The position numbers and the translations under genes are program-made. Source: Lonicera japonica (lineage: Eukaryota; Streptophyta; Magnoliopsida; Dipsacales; Caprifoliaceae). From it: a stretch of DNA of 64,000 nt. The notes beneath the pieces were generated by a model. The model was not told the origin of the DNA, did no database searches, and saw only the letters and a list, made by a program, of their open reading frames with translations. This document shows, one piece after another, positions 24,353 through 36,117 of this stretch (its first letter is position 1; every line of letters starts with the position of its first letter). The stretch lies in assembly GCA_021464415.1 (NCBI GenBank), contig CM038467.1, positions 28,761,248 to 28,825,247 of the forward strand. The letters run 5' to 3'.

Positions 24353-26142
24353 ACCCGTTGATCCTGTTATTCCGACTGCACCATTGAACCCTACCGTTGC
24401 TGTTTCTAGAACTGCTCCCACTTCTGGTTCTGTGATTGCTAATGTAGAGAAAGGGGAAAATCGAAAAAATTTAACGGCCAAGATTTTAAGAGGTGGCAAC
24501 AAAAAATGATGTTTTATCTTACCATTATTAATCTTGCTCGACTTCTAACCGAGAAGAGGCCTAAGCTCAAGGAGGGTGAGTAAGATGTCCAAGCCGTTGG
24601 TGCTGTGGATGCTTGAAACCATGCCGATTACTTGGCTAGAAATACTATAATAAATGGCTTGGTCGATTCTTTATACAATGTGTACATTGAAAAGAAAACG
24701 GCTAAGTAACTGTGGGAGGCGTTGGATCACAAATATAAAATCGAGGATGCTGGTGCCAAAAAGTTTAATGTTGGCCGGTTTCTTGATTTTAAAATGGTTG
24801 ATTCCAAGACTATAATTAACCAAGTACAAGATCTCCAACTGATTTTGCATGAAATTCACGCCGAAGGGATGACTTTGAGCGAGAGTTTTCAAGTAGCATG
24901 CATAATCGAAAAACTACCTCCGACATGGAAAGACTTTAAAAACAACTTAAAGCACAAACGAAAGGAAATGGGAGTTGAGGACCTTGTATTAGGACTTCGA
25001 ATTGAAGAAGATAATAAAGGTTCTGAAAAAAGGGGTCCAATACCACTTCGTTTGCTGCCAAGGCAAATGTGGTGGAACATGGTCAAAGTTCAAGGAAGAA
25101 TAATAATAACAACAACAACAAAAGCAAAGGGAAGGTGTTGGGGCTGAAAGTAGGAATCTTCAAAAAGCCAAAATTTTAAGGCAAGTGTTTCAACTGTGAC
25201 AAATTGGGTCACAAATCCTTCGACTGTAGGTTACCCAAAAGAAACTGAAATAAGAAAGCAAATATGATCGAAGGCATTGCTAAAGAAGTTTCTAATATTA
25301 ATCTTTCGGCAGTGGTGACTGGGGTGAACTTGGTGGGTTCAAACCCAAAGGAATGGTGGGTTGACACGGGTGCTACTCGTCATGTGTGCTTTGATAGAAG
25401 TTTGTTCTATACGTTTCAAACTATTAAAAATGGGGAGAAAATGTACATGAGAAATTCGGTTACCTCTGTAATCAAGGGAGAAGGAAAAGTGGTTCCAAAG
25501 ATGACGTCTGGGAAGGAGTTAACTTTGAACAATGTGGTCTACGTACCTGAAGTCCGCAAGAACTTAGTGTCCGGTTCATTGCTAAATACTCATGGTTTTC
25601 GACTAGTGTTTGAGTCGTATAAGTTTGTTTTGTCTAAGGGTGGAATGTATGTGGGGAAAGGTTATATGAATGGTGGTTTATTCAAAATGAATGAAATGAC
25701 TATTATTAAGAATGATAATAAAGCTACTTCTTCTGCTTATATGCTTGAGTCTTCAAATTTTTAGCATGGTAGACTAGGTCATGTTAATTATGATTCTTTA
25801 CGAAAATTAATTAACTTAAATCATATACCTTCTTTTCAAATTGATTCAAAACACAAATGTGACTCTTATGTTGAGGCAAAACAAACGAGATCATCATTTC
25901 CTAATATTGAAAGAAACATTGGACCCCTTGATTTAATCCATAGCGATATATGTGATTTAAAAATGACACAAACAAGAAGTGGTAATAAATATTTTATTAC
26001 TTTTGTAGATGATAGCACAAAATATTTTTATGTGTATTTACTCAACAGTAAGGATGAAGTTATAGAAAAATTTGTTCTCTATAAAAATGAAGTTGAAAAT
26101 CAACTTAATAAGAAAATCAAAGTACTTAGAAGTGACCGACAT
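24353..26142 (+). pseudogene. Ty1/copia gag to integrase (second copy), broken
   Basis: The plus strand repeats the same family: a Gag start of [16 protein letters not shown] type; [10 protein letters not shown] and FHV-like Gag blocks; a degraded zinc knuckle; a protease with WWVDTGATRHVC; a stop at the Trp of the LWHGRLGH box (25762-25764, read NF then TAG); and an integrase with HSDICDLKMTQTRSGNKYFI and LNKKIKVLRSDR. It ends exactly where the catalytic GGEYE would follow, against LTR sequence. Several in-frame stops (for example after GE at about 24580 and at DA*NHADY) show it is dead. It is close to, but not identical with, the minus copy at 18903-21836. Confidence 0.9.
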
Positions 26143-26499
26143 TGGAGACTTTGGAGACCTCATTCCACACATCTCCCCCTTGTATAAATTGGAGGCTTTA
26201 AAGACCTCATTCTACACAACTCAACACATACCTCTCTTCACAAAATTCTCTCTTGCTCTCTAGAATAGTTTTGTTTTGGTGGTGATCAAGTTCATACACA
26301 ATTTAAGTTCGTTTTGCGAGTGACACCAAAGTGCTAAAGGTAGACACTCTTTACCTTTTCATCCTGAGAGACAAACGCCGTAAAACAAACCTCAAAAGCA
26401 CCGCGGGAGGCGGCGTAATTGTTTTAAAGAGATCGTGTGTTACATGAGACTCGGTTTTATTTTTTGTTTAAATTGTTAATTTCCACGTTTTTGCTTACA
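26143..26499 (+). repeat. Copia LTR (right, 5'-truncated)
   Basis: It keeps the TATA (26183-26189) and the downstream R/U5 part to TTTTTGCTTACA and lacks the first two thirds. The stretch GGAGACCTCATTCCACAC is partly repeated at the junction (26153-26176 versus 26191-26222), suggesting repair at the break. Confidence 0.8.
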
Positions 26500-26504
26500 A
26501 ATGA

Positions 26505-27130
26505 CGTTAGCATGGCTTCAACTGAAAAGAATAATTGATGAATTAACTGAACATTCTATATTGAAAAATTGGCTGGGCTCAAACAATTCAAAAACTTTTT
26601 CAAATCTACACCTCAGAGGTTTAGGGGTGGAGACAAAAAAAGAGGAGTTTAAAGGCAACCAAGGATCTTCCCATATTCTCACCTTCCTGCCTGTAACGAT
26701 GTTCCATCGGACACCCTTTTTCAGCAATTCCCTCCCTTCCAATAAGCTTCCCCAAAACCGGGAATGTGTGCATCCTCTCTTAGCCTCCAAAAAAGAAGAA
26801 TTCAGAAAATATATAGCTTTTATAAATTGAGCCCAATAAGAATTTGGATCACTAAGCAACCTCCATCCTTGTTTAGCAAGCAGCATAACATTAAAACTTT
26901 TGAACTCTTTAAAACCAAGCCCACCTGAAAACTTCGGCTTAGAGACTTCACTCCATTTCTTCCAACAAAAGCTCATCTTCTCTGCTGAACTACCCCCACC
27001 AGAACGATCTAACCAGGGCATTAAGCTTTTTACATAACGAGATTCGAAGGAAAAAAAGGACATTGCAAAAGAGGGAATGGCTTGAATCACTGCTTTTATG
27101 AGAAACTCCTTTCCGCTTACGAAAGGCAAT
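26505..27130 (-). pseudogene. LINE reverse transcriptase C-terminal part
   Basis: The minus strand starts SGKEFLIKAVIQAIPSFAMS and continues with FCWKKWSEVSKPKF, SGGLGFKEFKSFN, LLAKQGWRLLSDPNS, KAIYFLNSSFLEAK, RFWGSLLEGRELLKKGVRW and VRIWEDPWLP. This is the conserved post-RT region of plant L1-like LINEs. After FS a TGA interrupts, then SHANV continues into the piece left of the copia insertion. The 5' part of the LINE (endonuclease and RT core) is absent, as usual for truncated copies. Confidence 0.88.
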
Positions 27131-27720
27131 TAGGAGCTGACTTGAATTAAGTTAGGAGCTTAATTGGATGCCACATAAGAAATAGTTTACGTGTTATGTC
27201 AAAGGCTAACGGATGTACTAAATGAAAACAAATCGAAAGTTCGATGTCTAAAATTATTTTATACATACAAACTAAACCCCAGGAAAAAAAAAAATCCACC
27301 ATTGCTTTATAACATTTTATACACACAAATTAAACCAATATACTTTCTCTCTTATTAACTTTCAAAAAATTTAAAATACCATAACTTTAAATTCCAAAAT
27401 TTGGAATTTAATAAATTTTATATATTTAAAATATACTTATCAAGACCTATACAATAAGATAAGTTGAAACTACAAAATTATGTGTAAACTAAGTATCTTA
27501 TTGAATTTTATGTATTTGTATATTATTAGTTCTTTTAAGATTTATAGAACAGTTTGCAAAAAATCCAATGATTTACAAAGTGAACAAATATAGAATATAT
27601 ATGTAAAATACACTTTGCACATAAATGAAATACTTTGAATAGCCAAATAAAAGATGCCCAGCGGCCACTTTCTCTTTTTAACCCACGTTTCAACTATTTG
27701 ACCTAATATCTATTTCACCT
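27131..27720. other. No gene seen
   Basis: AT-rich sequence between the LINE 5' end and the next MITE. TTAGGAGCT occurs twice near 27130-27160. Confidence 0.35.
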
Positions 27721-27723
27721 TAA

Positions 27724-28345
27724 GGGCTCGTTTGGTTCGAGTTTTGAAAATGAAATGGACATACTTGATTCCTCAAAAAAAAAATCATGGCATCTAAAAT
27801 GCCATGCCGATGTTTGGTTCAACCAGGAATATGAATGGAATAAAGTATCAATTACAAAAAATACCCTTGTTTTTATAAGATGAGAAGACATCTCCTACTA
27901 ATTTTTCAAAAGAGACAATTACTATAATAAATTACAAAAATTACACATGCCTAGCTAATAAATATCCTACAAAAATTATGATTTTCATAATTAAAAAATA
28001 AATTACAACAGGAAAAAAGAAAAGAAAAAAGTTTCAAATATTTTTTTTTCATTTTTGTGCAACAGCATAACTAAAAAAAATTCCAAACAATATTTTTATA
28101 CACGGATGGAAAAAGAATTATTTATTCATAAGGAAGAAAGTTATTTTAGTCCTAACATGAAAAATTAAAAAAGATGTCCATTGGTAATGGTTTATTCCTT
28201 ATGATTTAAATGGGAGAACTTGGGGGGAAATATTTGTTCCTGGAATCATTTATTCCGGACTTAAAACTTGAACCAAACGCGGGAATCGTTTCGGAATGGA
28301 ATTTAGCATTTCTGGAATGGTTTAAATCTTGAACCAAACGAGCCA
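27724..28345. mobile_element. Tourist/PIF-like MITE (GGGCTCGTTTGGT family)
   Basis: The left end is GGGCTCGTTTGGTTCGAG and the right end CTTGAACCAAACGAGCCA, flanked by TAA (27721-27723 and 28346-28348). It is the same family as 15696-16278. It is 622 bp and non-coding. Confidence 0.85.
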
Positions 28346-28853
28346 TAAAAGATGTCAAATCCACAAGTTACCCAATTCTTTATTTATTTTATCTTTTAAT
28401 TCAAACTTAAACTTAAAAGTGTAATGATACCAAATGCTCACAATTAAAACTTTGAAAATATTTGAATTGTTAACAATACTTCACTAATTACTCTTTTCAT
28501 AAGATTTTCGTAAGCAGTGATCTACAATGTATCATTTATGTGGATATGATGGTTCAAAAACCTAAGGATATATATCAATTACTCATTTAGTATTTGCTAT
28601 TTTTCAGTGTGATTGTTTATATTTACCGTAGTACAAAATGAAAAACAGTTTTATTGATGTATATTTTTTATAGTTGTTTAGACGTTAGATATACTCAATA
28701 TCAATTTGTTTTTTGTTTCACCTTGCCATCTTGCATTGACAATGCCAAATAAAAAAAAATATAGTTTAAGTAAAGAAACAAAACAAGTTTTTTTAGAAAA
28801 TAAAATGGCTAAATGCTTTTTATTTTTTGAATTTAATTATAAAGTGATAGTCG

Positions 28854-29094
28854 TTGAATTTAATTGACGCACCGGATTAGAGAGTTGGATAGGATTATTT
28901 AATCCTATCCGGACAAGATAAAACAATCCCACCTCTTAGGTGAGACTCATTAATCCCCTTCTCGGTGGGAGAAAAAGCTTTAGTGGGATAAATAATCTGC
29001 CCGAATATCGAATTCTGACGAACACCAAATTATAAACATGGGATATGATAAAATAATCCTATCCCGCCTTCTTATCCTGCACGTCAAACGCAGC
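28854..29094. mobile_element. MITE with GCGTTTGACGTGCAGGATAA-type ends
   Basis: The right end, reversed, reads GGCTGCGTTTGACGTGCAGG followed by ATAAG and a TAGGATTATTT block. The left end carries TTGACGCACCGGATTAGAG and the same TAGGATTATTT. Ends are approximate, and the left terminus looks decayed. Confidence 0.5.
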
Positions 29095-30270
29095 CTTAAT
29101 CTTTGGCTTAAGAAATCTTCTACTTTTATTGGGATGAAACCAATCTCCTGCTTAGAAAATTATTTGGTCACAATTTGTTTCGACGAGAATCAAAGTTTTT
29201 CCTTCACTTAAAATACAAATTGTTACGTCTGCCACTGGTTGCCTCCAATACTTTTGCAAGTCAAATTTTGTTTACCTTCATCAAATAATTAATATGACCA
29301 TTTATTCGGACCGATGAATAATGGGTAAATTATATTTTACCCACTTGAACTATTACCCAAATAGTACTTTGCATACCAAACTATTAATTTTAGCAATTTT
29401 CGCTATAAACTATTGATTTTGTTTTACCACAAGTTGCTAACAGTACGTGTTAAAAAAACAAACAGAATTTGAGGGCAAAATTGAAAATTTATAAAGGTAA
29501 ATGACACTTTGCCCCCTGAACTATTGTTCAAGTAACACTTTGACTATCAAGTAGCAATTTTTACCACCAACTATTTATTTTGTTAAACTTTACCCTAAGT
29601 TGTTGACGGGGTTAAGAAAATGGAGAGAAGGGCAAATATGAAAATTTACATTGAATAAACTTCCACCTTTCTCCGGTGATTCCTCTCTTTAAAGAGCACT
29701 TTTTCAACGATTCTATCTCTACCATTCACCGTCTCCACCTATCTCACCGGCAACTCTCTCCCATCCATTAATGGAAACCACAGTGTTAAATCAAATATGA
29801 ACCCATTTCCTCAAATTTTCTTTAATTTCTTGCAACAAATTTAAGCCATTTTTTTCTTAAAAACATCTAAACCTTCAGAGTAAAAACTCTATAAATAAAT
29901 AAGGTCTGGACCGGCCAATTTTATTAATTAAATAAGGTTTTAATTTATCAATAAATTAATAAATTAATAATATATTAATTTACCGAAAGATTTGTGTTTC
30001 CATTATTATTCTCTTAATCTTCTTTAGATTTTATTTTCTATAAATTTAATTAAGTAAATTATATGCTTTTAACCTTGTTAGCATTTCAGATAACTGGTAA
30101 CAAATTTAGTTGTTTGTAATAAAAATTGCTAAAACCAACAATTTTGTAGGAAAAATGTTACTTGGACAATAGTTCAATGGGTAAAGTGAAATTTAGCCTT
30201 TGTAAATTTTCAAATTTGCTCTCAAATTCCATTTGTTTTTTAACCCCGTTAACAATTTGAGGTAAACTAC

Positions 30271-31679
30271 TGATATGCCAAGAAATTGGTATGTTTTATT
30301 ATGTTAATTTATAATTTGAAGAGCATATATTATTACTAATATTTATATTTTTAATGTTTTCAAGTGTTAGAAAAGAATTGGAAAAGATTGAAAAAACTAG
30401 AGAATTTGAAGATTGTGAAGACACCTAAAAGTGCTCAATACTTTTGGACGCATAATTTTTTACTTGGAACTCAAAATAATGCGATTCTTGAGCCTAAATT
30501 GAAGATAATTTCGAGAGCTACAACTTTGATATTCAAAACTTTTTCAAATTCAGCCATCTCAAAGTCCGAAATTACGACGCAAAATTCTGCAGTTTAAATG
30601 GCGAAAATTCAATTATATTCAAATTAATGGGCCAAGCCTTATTAGTACTCAACCAAGTAAGGAAAGCCCAGCCACCTAATTTAACTAATGAGCAGCCCAC
30701 TAATCTTTAAAGATCTAAAGCCCAATTGCCCATTAATTAAATAAGCCAAACTCATCTATTACTCCTAGACCCATTAGGATTTTAATATTATAAAAGCACA
30801 CAATTGTGCAATTCATGGAGCAGCCAACAACAGCAGCAACAGCAAGTAGGGGTGTTCTAAAAACCGACCGAACAAACCGAATTGATCTGTTGTTATCCGA
30901 AATTTATCGAATCGAAACCGAAATCGATTGATTCGGGTCGGTATGGGTTTGGGGTTCGGGGTGCCCGAATTGGACAGAAAAAAACCGAATTTTTTTTTAA
31001 AAAAAATTCTAACTTAAGGTAATTAATTAAGTTGTCTTACAACATGTTGAAAAAAAAAGGAAGCTATCTTACAATATTTATGTTATAAATGACCCATGCC
31101 TATAGACTATTTATATTTATAGATAATTACTTAAGTTAATTATTAAAATAAATATATGTAACATTATATATTTCTTTTGTAGTGCATTTTAAGTGAATAT
31201 ATATTGTTATCATAGAAGTCTTATTAACGAAAGTCAATTTAATTAGCTTCCATATTAGGATGATTAGTATACAGTAGGGAACACAAGTTGTGTAGTGCCT
31301 TTTAGTGTCGTTTTTTTATTTTTAGTGCGGTTTTTAACTAAAGTTTCTACAATACAAGAAAAAATCGAATGAGATCGAACCGGACCGAAATCAAATAATT
31401 TGGAGAGGGTTTGGGTTCCATTGGTATGAAAATCGAACCCGAACCGAATCGAAACCGAACTATAAAATTCGGGAAGGGTTTATGGTACTCTAATCTTTAC
31501 CTTGACCAAAACCGAAAACACCCCTAGCAGCAAGCCGTGCATCTTTACTTCTTCTTTTCTTTCTTTTTGTTTTATTTACTCTTTTACTTTCAAGATTAAA
31601 GATTGAAGATTTATCTTATTGGTTGATTTAATACTAAGTAAGTTTTCTTTCAATTCTATTTGTTATTTAATTTTTATCA
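30271..31679. mobile_element. Solo LTR inside the MULE arm
   Basis: It runs TGATATGCC to TTTTTATCA (1409 bp) and is flanked on both sides by ACTAC (30266-30270 and 31680-31684), an exact 5-bp duplication. Joining the two flanks restores the pairing of the MULE arm. A 77-codon frame at 30364-30597 is part of the LTR and has no known domain. The retroelement family is not recognised, and no partner LTR lies in the window. Confidence 0.8.
30847..31526. mobile_element. Non-autonomous hAT-like element inside the solo LTR
   Basis: It starts TAGGGGTGTTCTAAAAACCG and ends ACCGAAAACACCCCTA. The 8-bp flanks ACAGCAAG (30839-30846) and GCAGCAAG (31527-31534) match at 7 of 8. Both ends are rich in short AACCGA/TCGGTT motifs in both orientations, a subterminal-repeat pattern typical of hAT elements. 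It is 680 bp with no transposase. Confidence 0.8.
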
Positions 31680-31858
31680 ACTACAACAAAACCAATAATT
31701 TATAATAAAATTAGCAAAAATTACTAATTTAGTAGGTAAAATACTATTTAAACAATAGTTCAGATGGATTGAATAAAATTTACCCATAAATAATTATTGT
31801 GAGTCGCTTTTACTTTAATACATCCACCAGTTATAGTAAATAATCATGTCAACTCTAA

Positions 31859-32088
31859 GGCCTCATTTGATTCAGGTATTAGGGTCAGTGGAATTAATAA
31901 TATCAGTATTAATAGTACTGGACTATTAATCCTGGTATTAATTTAATACTAATACCCTGTTTGATTCATGCAGTGTTAATACTGGGATATCCCGTGCTGA
32001 TATTAATAACATGTTTAGTTCTATAACTCGTATACGAGATTATATTTTGGAATAATAAAAAAATTTATTATTATTATTTTATTATTAC

Positions 32089-32141
<53 letters not shown>

Positions 32142-32400
32142 GTAGTAGTAGTAGTAGTAGCAGTAGTAGTGATGGTGGTGGGGGTGGGGTGGCATTTTTG
32201 AAAATATATGATCCTTTTTTTTTAATTATGAATAAACAATATAACCTCCTCCTGGTATTAAATTATACCACAAAGAGTAGTATTAAGTTATTATTAATAT
32301 TAATAATTTTAACACATTTATACAAATCAGACAAAATATTATAAAAAAAATCGTATTAATAATTTTATTCTATTTTTTAATACCAAAATTAAACGAATCC
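31859..32400. mobile_element. Tourist/PIF-like MITE with a microsatellite core
   Basis: The left end GGCCTCATTTGATTCAGG and the right end, reversed, GGATTCGTTTAATTTTGG form an imperfect inverted repeat flanked by TAA (31856-31858 and 32401-32403). The core is a (TTA)n run then TAG and GGT repeats (about 32074-32190). Confidence 0.75.
32074..32190. repeat. (TTA)n and (TAG)n microsatellite
   Basis: A long TTA run changes into TAGTAG and then GGTGG repeats. Confidence 0.9.
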
Positions 32401-33359
32401 TAAATTGATAAAAGTGAACAAAATATATTTGGCCCAGATGCTTTAATGGACCCACCCATTAAAATGAATGGTCATATCAACCTTCAATTCATGAGGTTAA
32501 AAATAAATACATTTGGACCCACTTTAATTATTTAAGATGTTTATTTCTTAAAATTTTAAAAACTTAACTTAAAATTAAATTTTCTTTTATACTTCTCATA
32601 ATTTATTTTATTTTACTATTTTTTTTTAAATTTTTTTTAAAATACTATAACTTTAAATTCAAAAATCAAAATTAGATAAAAAATATATATTTGAAACCTA
32701 CCCGTTAATATCTATAAAATAAGATCAATTATAATTATTTTTTGAAATTTTTTTATAAAATTTTTTTAGTTAGTTAAAAAAAACTCAAACAAAAAACAAA
32801 TGTACTTTTTAACATATTTCCAAATTCTACCAAATACCAAATTTTAAAAACTCATCTTAAAAACTCAACTCAAAACATCAACCAAACATCACCTTATTGC
32901 ACTAATAAGATGGGTGATTTTATTTTCACTCTAATAATATTCGATTTTACTCTCACTTTTCATTTAGTTCTTGGACATCGATTAAGATCATTTTATTCGG
33001 TCATTAATGGCCGAATAAGGACTTGTTATTCAATCATTGATGGCCGAATATAAGTCTGAATGTCTTACTCGGTTCTTAAGTATCAAGTAATAAGTTTAAA
33101 TTCGGTTTTCAAGAATTGAATAACATGCTTTTATTTGATATTTAAAAATCGAATAAGGGTTGAAAATAAAATTAAGCATTATTTAAGATAGAAATAAAAT
33201 CATCCAATAAGACGTGTATAATTTTCTTAGTTACAAATTTTCTCACTTATTTACGTGCATTATATGGGCTGTAGGTAAGGAAAGTGAGTTTTGTCTGCAT
33301 GGCCTACTGGTTTACTTGAAAATGTAATGGTCAACGCTGAGCTTCCAAAGCAAATAAGA

Positions 33360-33452
33360 GCCATAGAACTTCAATTTGGAGCTCTTGGATAACCGATCTT
33401 CGATTACTGGGAACTCTGTCAACATTTCAAAGTCTTGCTTGCTTTCACCAAG
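33360..33452 (+). other. Possible 5' leader exon with splice donor (copy 1)
   Basis: The best-conserved part of the duplicated unit, from about GGGCTGTAGGTAAGG onward, ends in TTCACCAAG followed by GTATTT, a good donor. The CC-NLR downstream has a consensus-like acceptor (TTTGTGGTACAG) 16 bp before its ATG, so this could be a non-coding first exon. Transcription is not shown by the sequence. Confidence 0.35.
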
Positions 33453-33737
33453 GTATTTCAGTCCTAAATCCCTGCCGCTTGTTCTTCCTATTGATTTTAA
33501 TTTTGCTGTATTACTTTCAACATTTGTATGTATTCTTTTCGCAGCAGATCATAGTCATTTTCCCTTACTTTATTTTGCTGTGATTGTGTATTTATGGACA
33601 AACGTTGATTTGGGCTTGGAAGTTACTGTTATTGCTATATACCCTCTGAACGGTTGAGCGTTGACTTGATAATTCCTTTTAATTTATGGTCACAAACAAT
33701 AATTCCTAGGTACGGACCTGGATTTTTACAATTTTAT

Positions 33738-33968
33738 GGTCCGTTTGATAAGAAGATGGAAAATAATAAGAAAAACAATTTATTTGTGTGAGAACATGGA
33801 AAATAAATTGATTGATATGGTGAGATGCTCTTGTTTTTGTTTCTTCGCTTTTTTCATGGATTAATAAAAAAATGAAGAGTATCTAACCAAATCTCTCAAC
33901 TTATTTTCGAACTTATCACAAATTAATTGTTTTTTCTATCATTTTCCATCTTGCTATCAAATGGAGCC
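33738..33968. mobile_element. Small Tourist-like MITE (copy 1)
   Basis: The ends GGTCCGTTTGATAAGAAG and, reversed, GGCTCCATTTGATAGCAAG form an inverted repeat that continues through GATGGAAAAT. It is the same family as 51141-51447. The left flank is TTA; the right flank has drifted to TTG in this copy. Confidence 0.7.
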
Positions 33969-35509
33969 TTGGATTTTTTGTATTTTTGTCTATTTTAGAA
34001 TAATGGTGGTAGTGGTAGTTTGATTTAGGAGATTTTATTGGGGATGAGGGTTTGTTAGGACATTAGTGGATAAGGTAGTGGCAGGGCTTGGTTGCTTGTA
34101 AATTTCTATTTAAGTTTTTTTCAGGTAAATAAAATGCAACTATGAATTGCATATATCTTTGTGGAGTGTTATTTCTCTCAATATAAACCACCCTAGGAGG
34201 TCTTTGTCCCCTCGAAGCGGGATTATTGCCCCATTCTATCATTTTTTATTTTTTAACAGGTTCATAACATAATGAAATTAATGAGGCTCGAATCGTTGCG
34301 TTTGCAAGTGGTGGTAAACCAATGTGGTGGACTAATTTTGTGAAAATTAAATCTGAAGATAGGCCGAGGTGATGGGCTTAATTTTTGTACTTAATACTAA
34401 TTTATTTTGAAAACTAATTTAACAATAGTTTTCCTAGTTTTTGCCAACAGTTGGGTAAACAGTAAACGTAATAATCAGAGTGGTTAAACTTGATGAATCC
34501 TCAGTAATGTGATGGACTAAATGAAAAAAAAACACGGATAGATCCAAAATTACCCTCAAGTACGAGCAATTTGATTATTGACCATGGGCAACAATCTTGG
34601 ATATCCATGAGTGGTTTGTAGTTTGAAGGCACAGGATGGACTATTAGACGTTAGTATCCATGTATTTAATATTTTTTACTTTTTATTTTTCGAAAATTTC
34701 CTACTCATACAAATCTGATAGGTACTTGGTTTATGTCTATTCAAACTAGAACGGGAATCGCACATGGTGCATCTGCGACTCGCTATAGATAATTTAAAAT
34801 GGGAAACTAAAATGAATTATCAATTCGTTCAGTACGTGGTAACAAATGATTCTGCACCTCGCTTCGAATCTCATTAATTGTATCCTAGTACATTTTCGAG
34901 TGATATATGACAAAAGAGTAACTCTAGATCATGTTGTAGCAATGGATCAATAATTAAATCTGGGCTTGGTGTAGCTTTCAAATTTGATTGAAAAAAAAAT
35001 ATGAATGACTCACTCCCCGTGTATAAGAATCGTGACGCAGAAAACCATCTCTCCAGTGTCTAGGTTGTTTATCAGTAGCAGAATTATTTCTTACTCACTT
35101 TTCATTTAGTTCTTAGACATCGATTAAGATCATTTTATTCGGTCATTAATGGCCGAATAAGGACTTGTTATTCAGTCACTGATGGCCGAATATAAGTTTG
35201 AATATCTTACTCGGCTCTTAAGTATCACGTAATAAATTTAAATTCGGTTTTTAATAATCGAATAACATGCTTTTATTTGATATTTAAAGATCGAATAAGA
35301 AGTGAAAGTAAAATTAAGCATTATTTATGATAGAAATAAAATCATTCAATAAGACGTATGTAAGAAAATATTTTTCTTAGTTACAATTTTCATCACTTAT
35401 TTACGTGCATTATATGGGCTGTAGGTAAGGAAAGTGAGTTTTGTCTGCATTGCCTACTGGTTTACTTGAAAATGTAATGGTCAATGTTGAGCTTCCAAAG
35501 CAAATGAGA

Positions 35510-35602
35510 GCCATAGAACTTCAATTTGGAGCTCTTGGATAACCGATCTTCGATTACTGGGAACTCTGTCAACATTTCAAAGTCTTGCTTGCTTTCACCA
35601 AG
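35510..35602 (+). other. Possible 5' leader exon with splice donor (copy 2)
   Basis: Counterpart of 33360-33452 with an intact CACCAAG/GTATTT donor at 35602/35603. It is the copy nearer to the CC-NLR, about 4.2 kb from its ATG, so the implied intron would be long. Confidence 0.35.
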
Positions 35603-35885
35603 GTATTTCAGTCCTAAATCCCTGCCGCTTGTTCTTCCTATTGATTTTAATTTTGCTGTATTACTTTCAACATTTGTATGTAATCTTATCGCAGCAGATC
35701 ATAGTCATTTTCCCATACTTCATATAGCTGTGATTGTGTATTTAGCAAACCTTGATTTGGGCTTGGAAGTTACTGTTACTGCTATATACCCTCTGAACGG
35801 TTGAGCATTGACTTGATAATTCCTTTTTAATTTATGGTAATAAACAATAATTCCTAGGTACGGACCTAGATTTTTACAATTTTAT

Positions 35886-36117
35886 GGTCCGTTTGATAAA
35901 AAGATGGAAAATAATAAGAAAAACAATTGATTTGGGTGAGAAAATAGAAAATAAATTGATTGATATGGTGAGATGCTCTTGTTTTTGTTTCTTCGCTTTT
36001 TTCATGGATTAATAAAAAAAATGAAGAGTATCTCACTAAATCTCTTAACTTATTTTCGAACTTATCACACATTAATTGTTTTTTCTATCATTTTCCATCT
36101 TGCTATCAAATGGAGCC
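35886..36117. mobile_element. Small Tourist-like MITE (copy 2)
   Basis: Counterpart of 33738-33968. Flanked by TTA on the right (36118-36120). It was present before the tandem duplication, since both units carry it at the same place. Confidence 0.7.

Larger units (their letters stand above)
18025..26499. mobile_element. Rearranged Ty1/copia composite inserted in a LINE
   Basis: The 8475-bp insertion is flanked by AATGA. From left to right it holds: an LTR in plus orientation with an internal deletion; gag to partial RT on the minus strand (18903-22125); a full LTR in minus orientation (22126-23106); the RT end and RNase H on the minus strand (23107-24352); gag to integrase on the plus strand (24353-26142); and a truncated plus LTR (26143-26499). 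The outer LTRs share orientation, as in a normal plus element, while the middle minus block reads as one element in circularly permuted order. No complete polyprotein remains. Confidence 0.85.
29323..31785. mobile_element. Foldback MULE-like element with nested insertions
   Basis: The ends are GGGTAAATTATATTTTACCC and its inverse near 31710-31785. The 9-bp flanks ATGAATAAT (29314-29322) and ATAAATAAT (31786-31794) match at 8 of 9, as in Mutator elements. The left arm (about 29323-29610) pairs with 30115-30270 plus 31685-31785; the right arm is split by a solo LTR at 30271. The unpaired centre (29610-30115) has no transposase. Confidence 0.75.
32949..35092. repeat. Tandem duplication unit 1 (2144 bp)
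   Basis: It runs from ACTCTCACTTTTCATTTAG to TCAGTAGCAGAATT plus a few bases and is followed directly by a second copy. The two align along their whole length with scattered substitutions and small indels. Each unit contains an AT-rich block with an ATTCGG palindrome, a possible leader exon, a small MITE and about 1.1 kb of non-coding sequence. Confidence 0.9.

Noticed and set aside
33376..35804. Two similar 92-93 codon frames as a pair of small paralogous genes
   Set aside because: They are copies from the tandem duplication, run across a likely splice donor into intron-like text, and differ by indels and many replacements with no sign of coding constraint.
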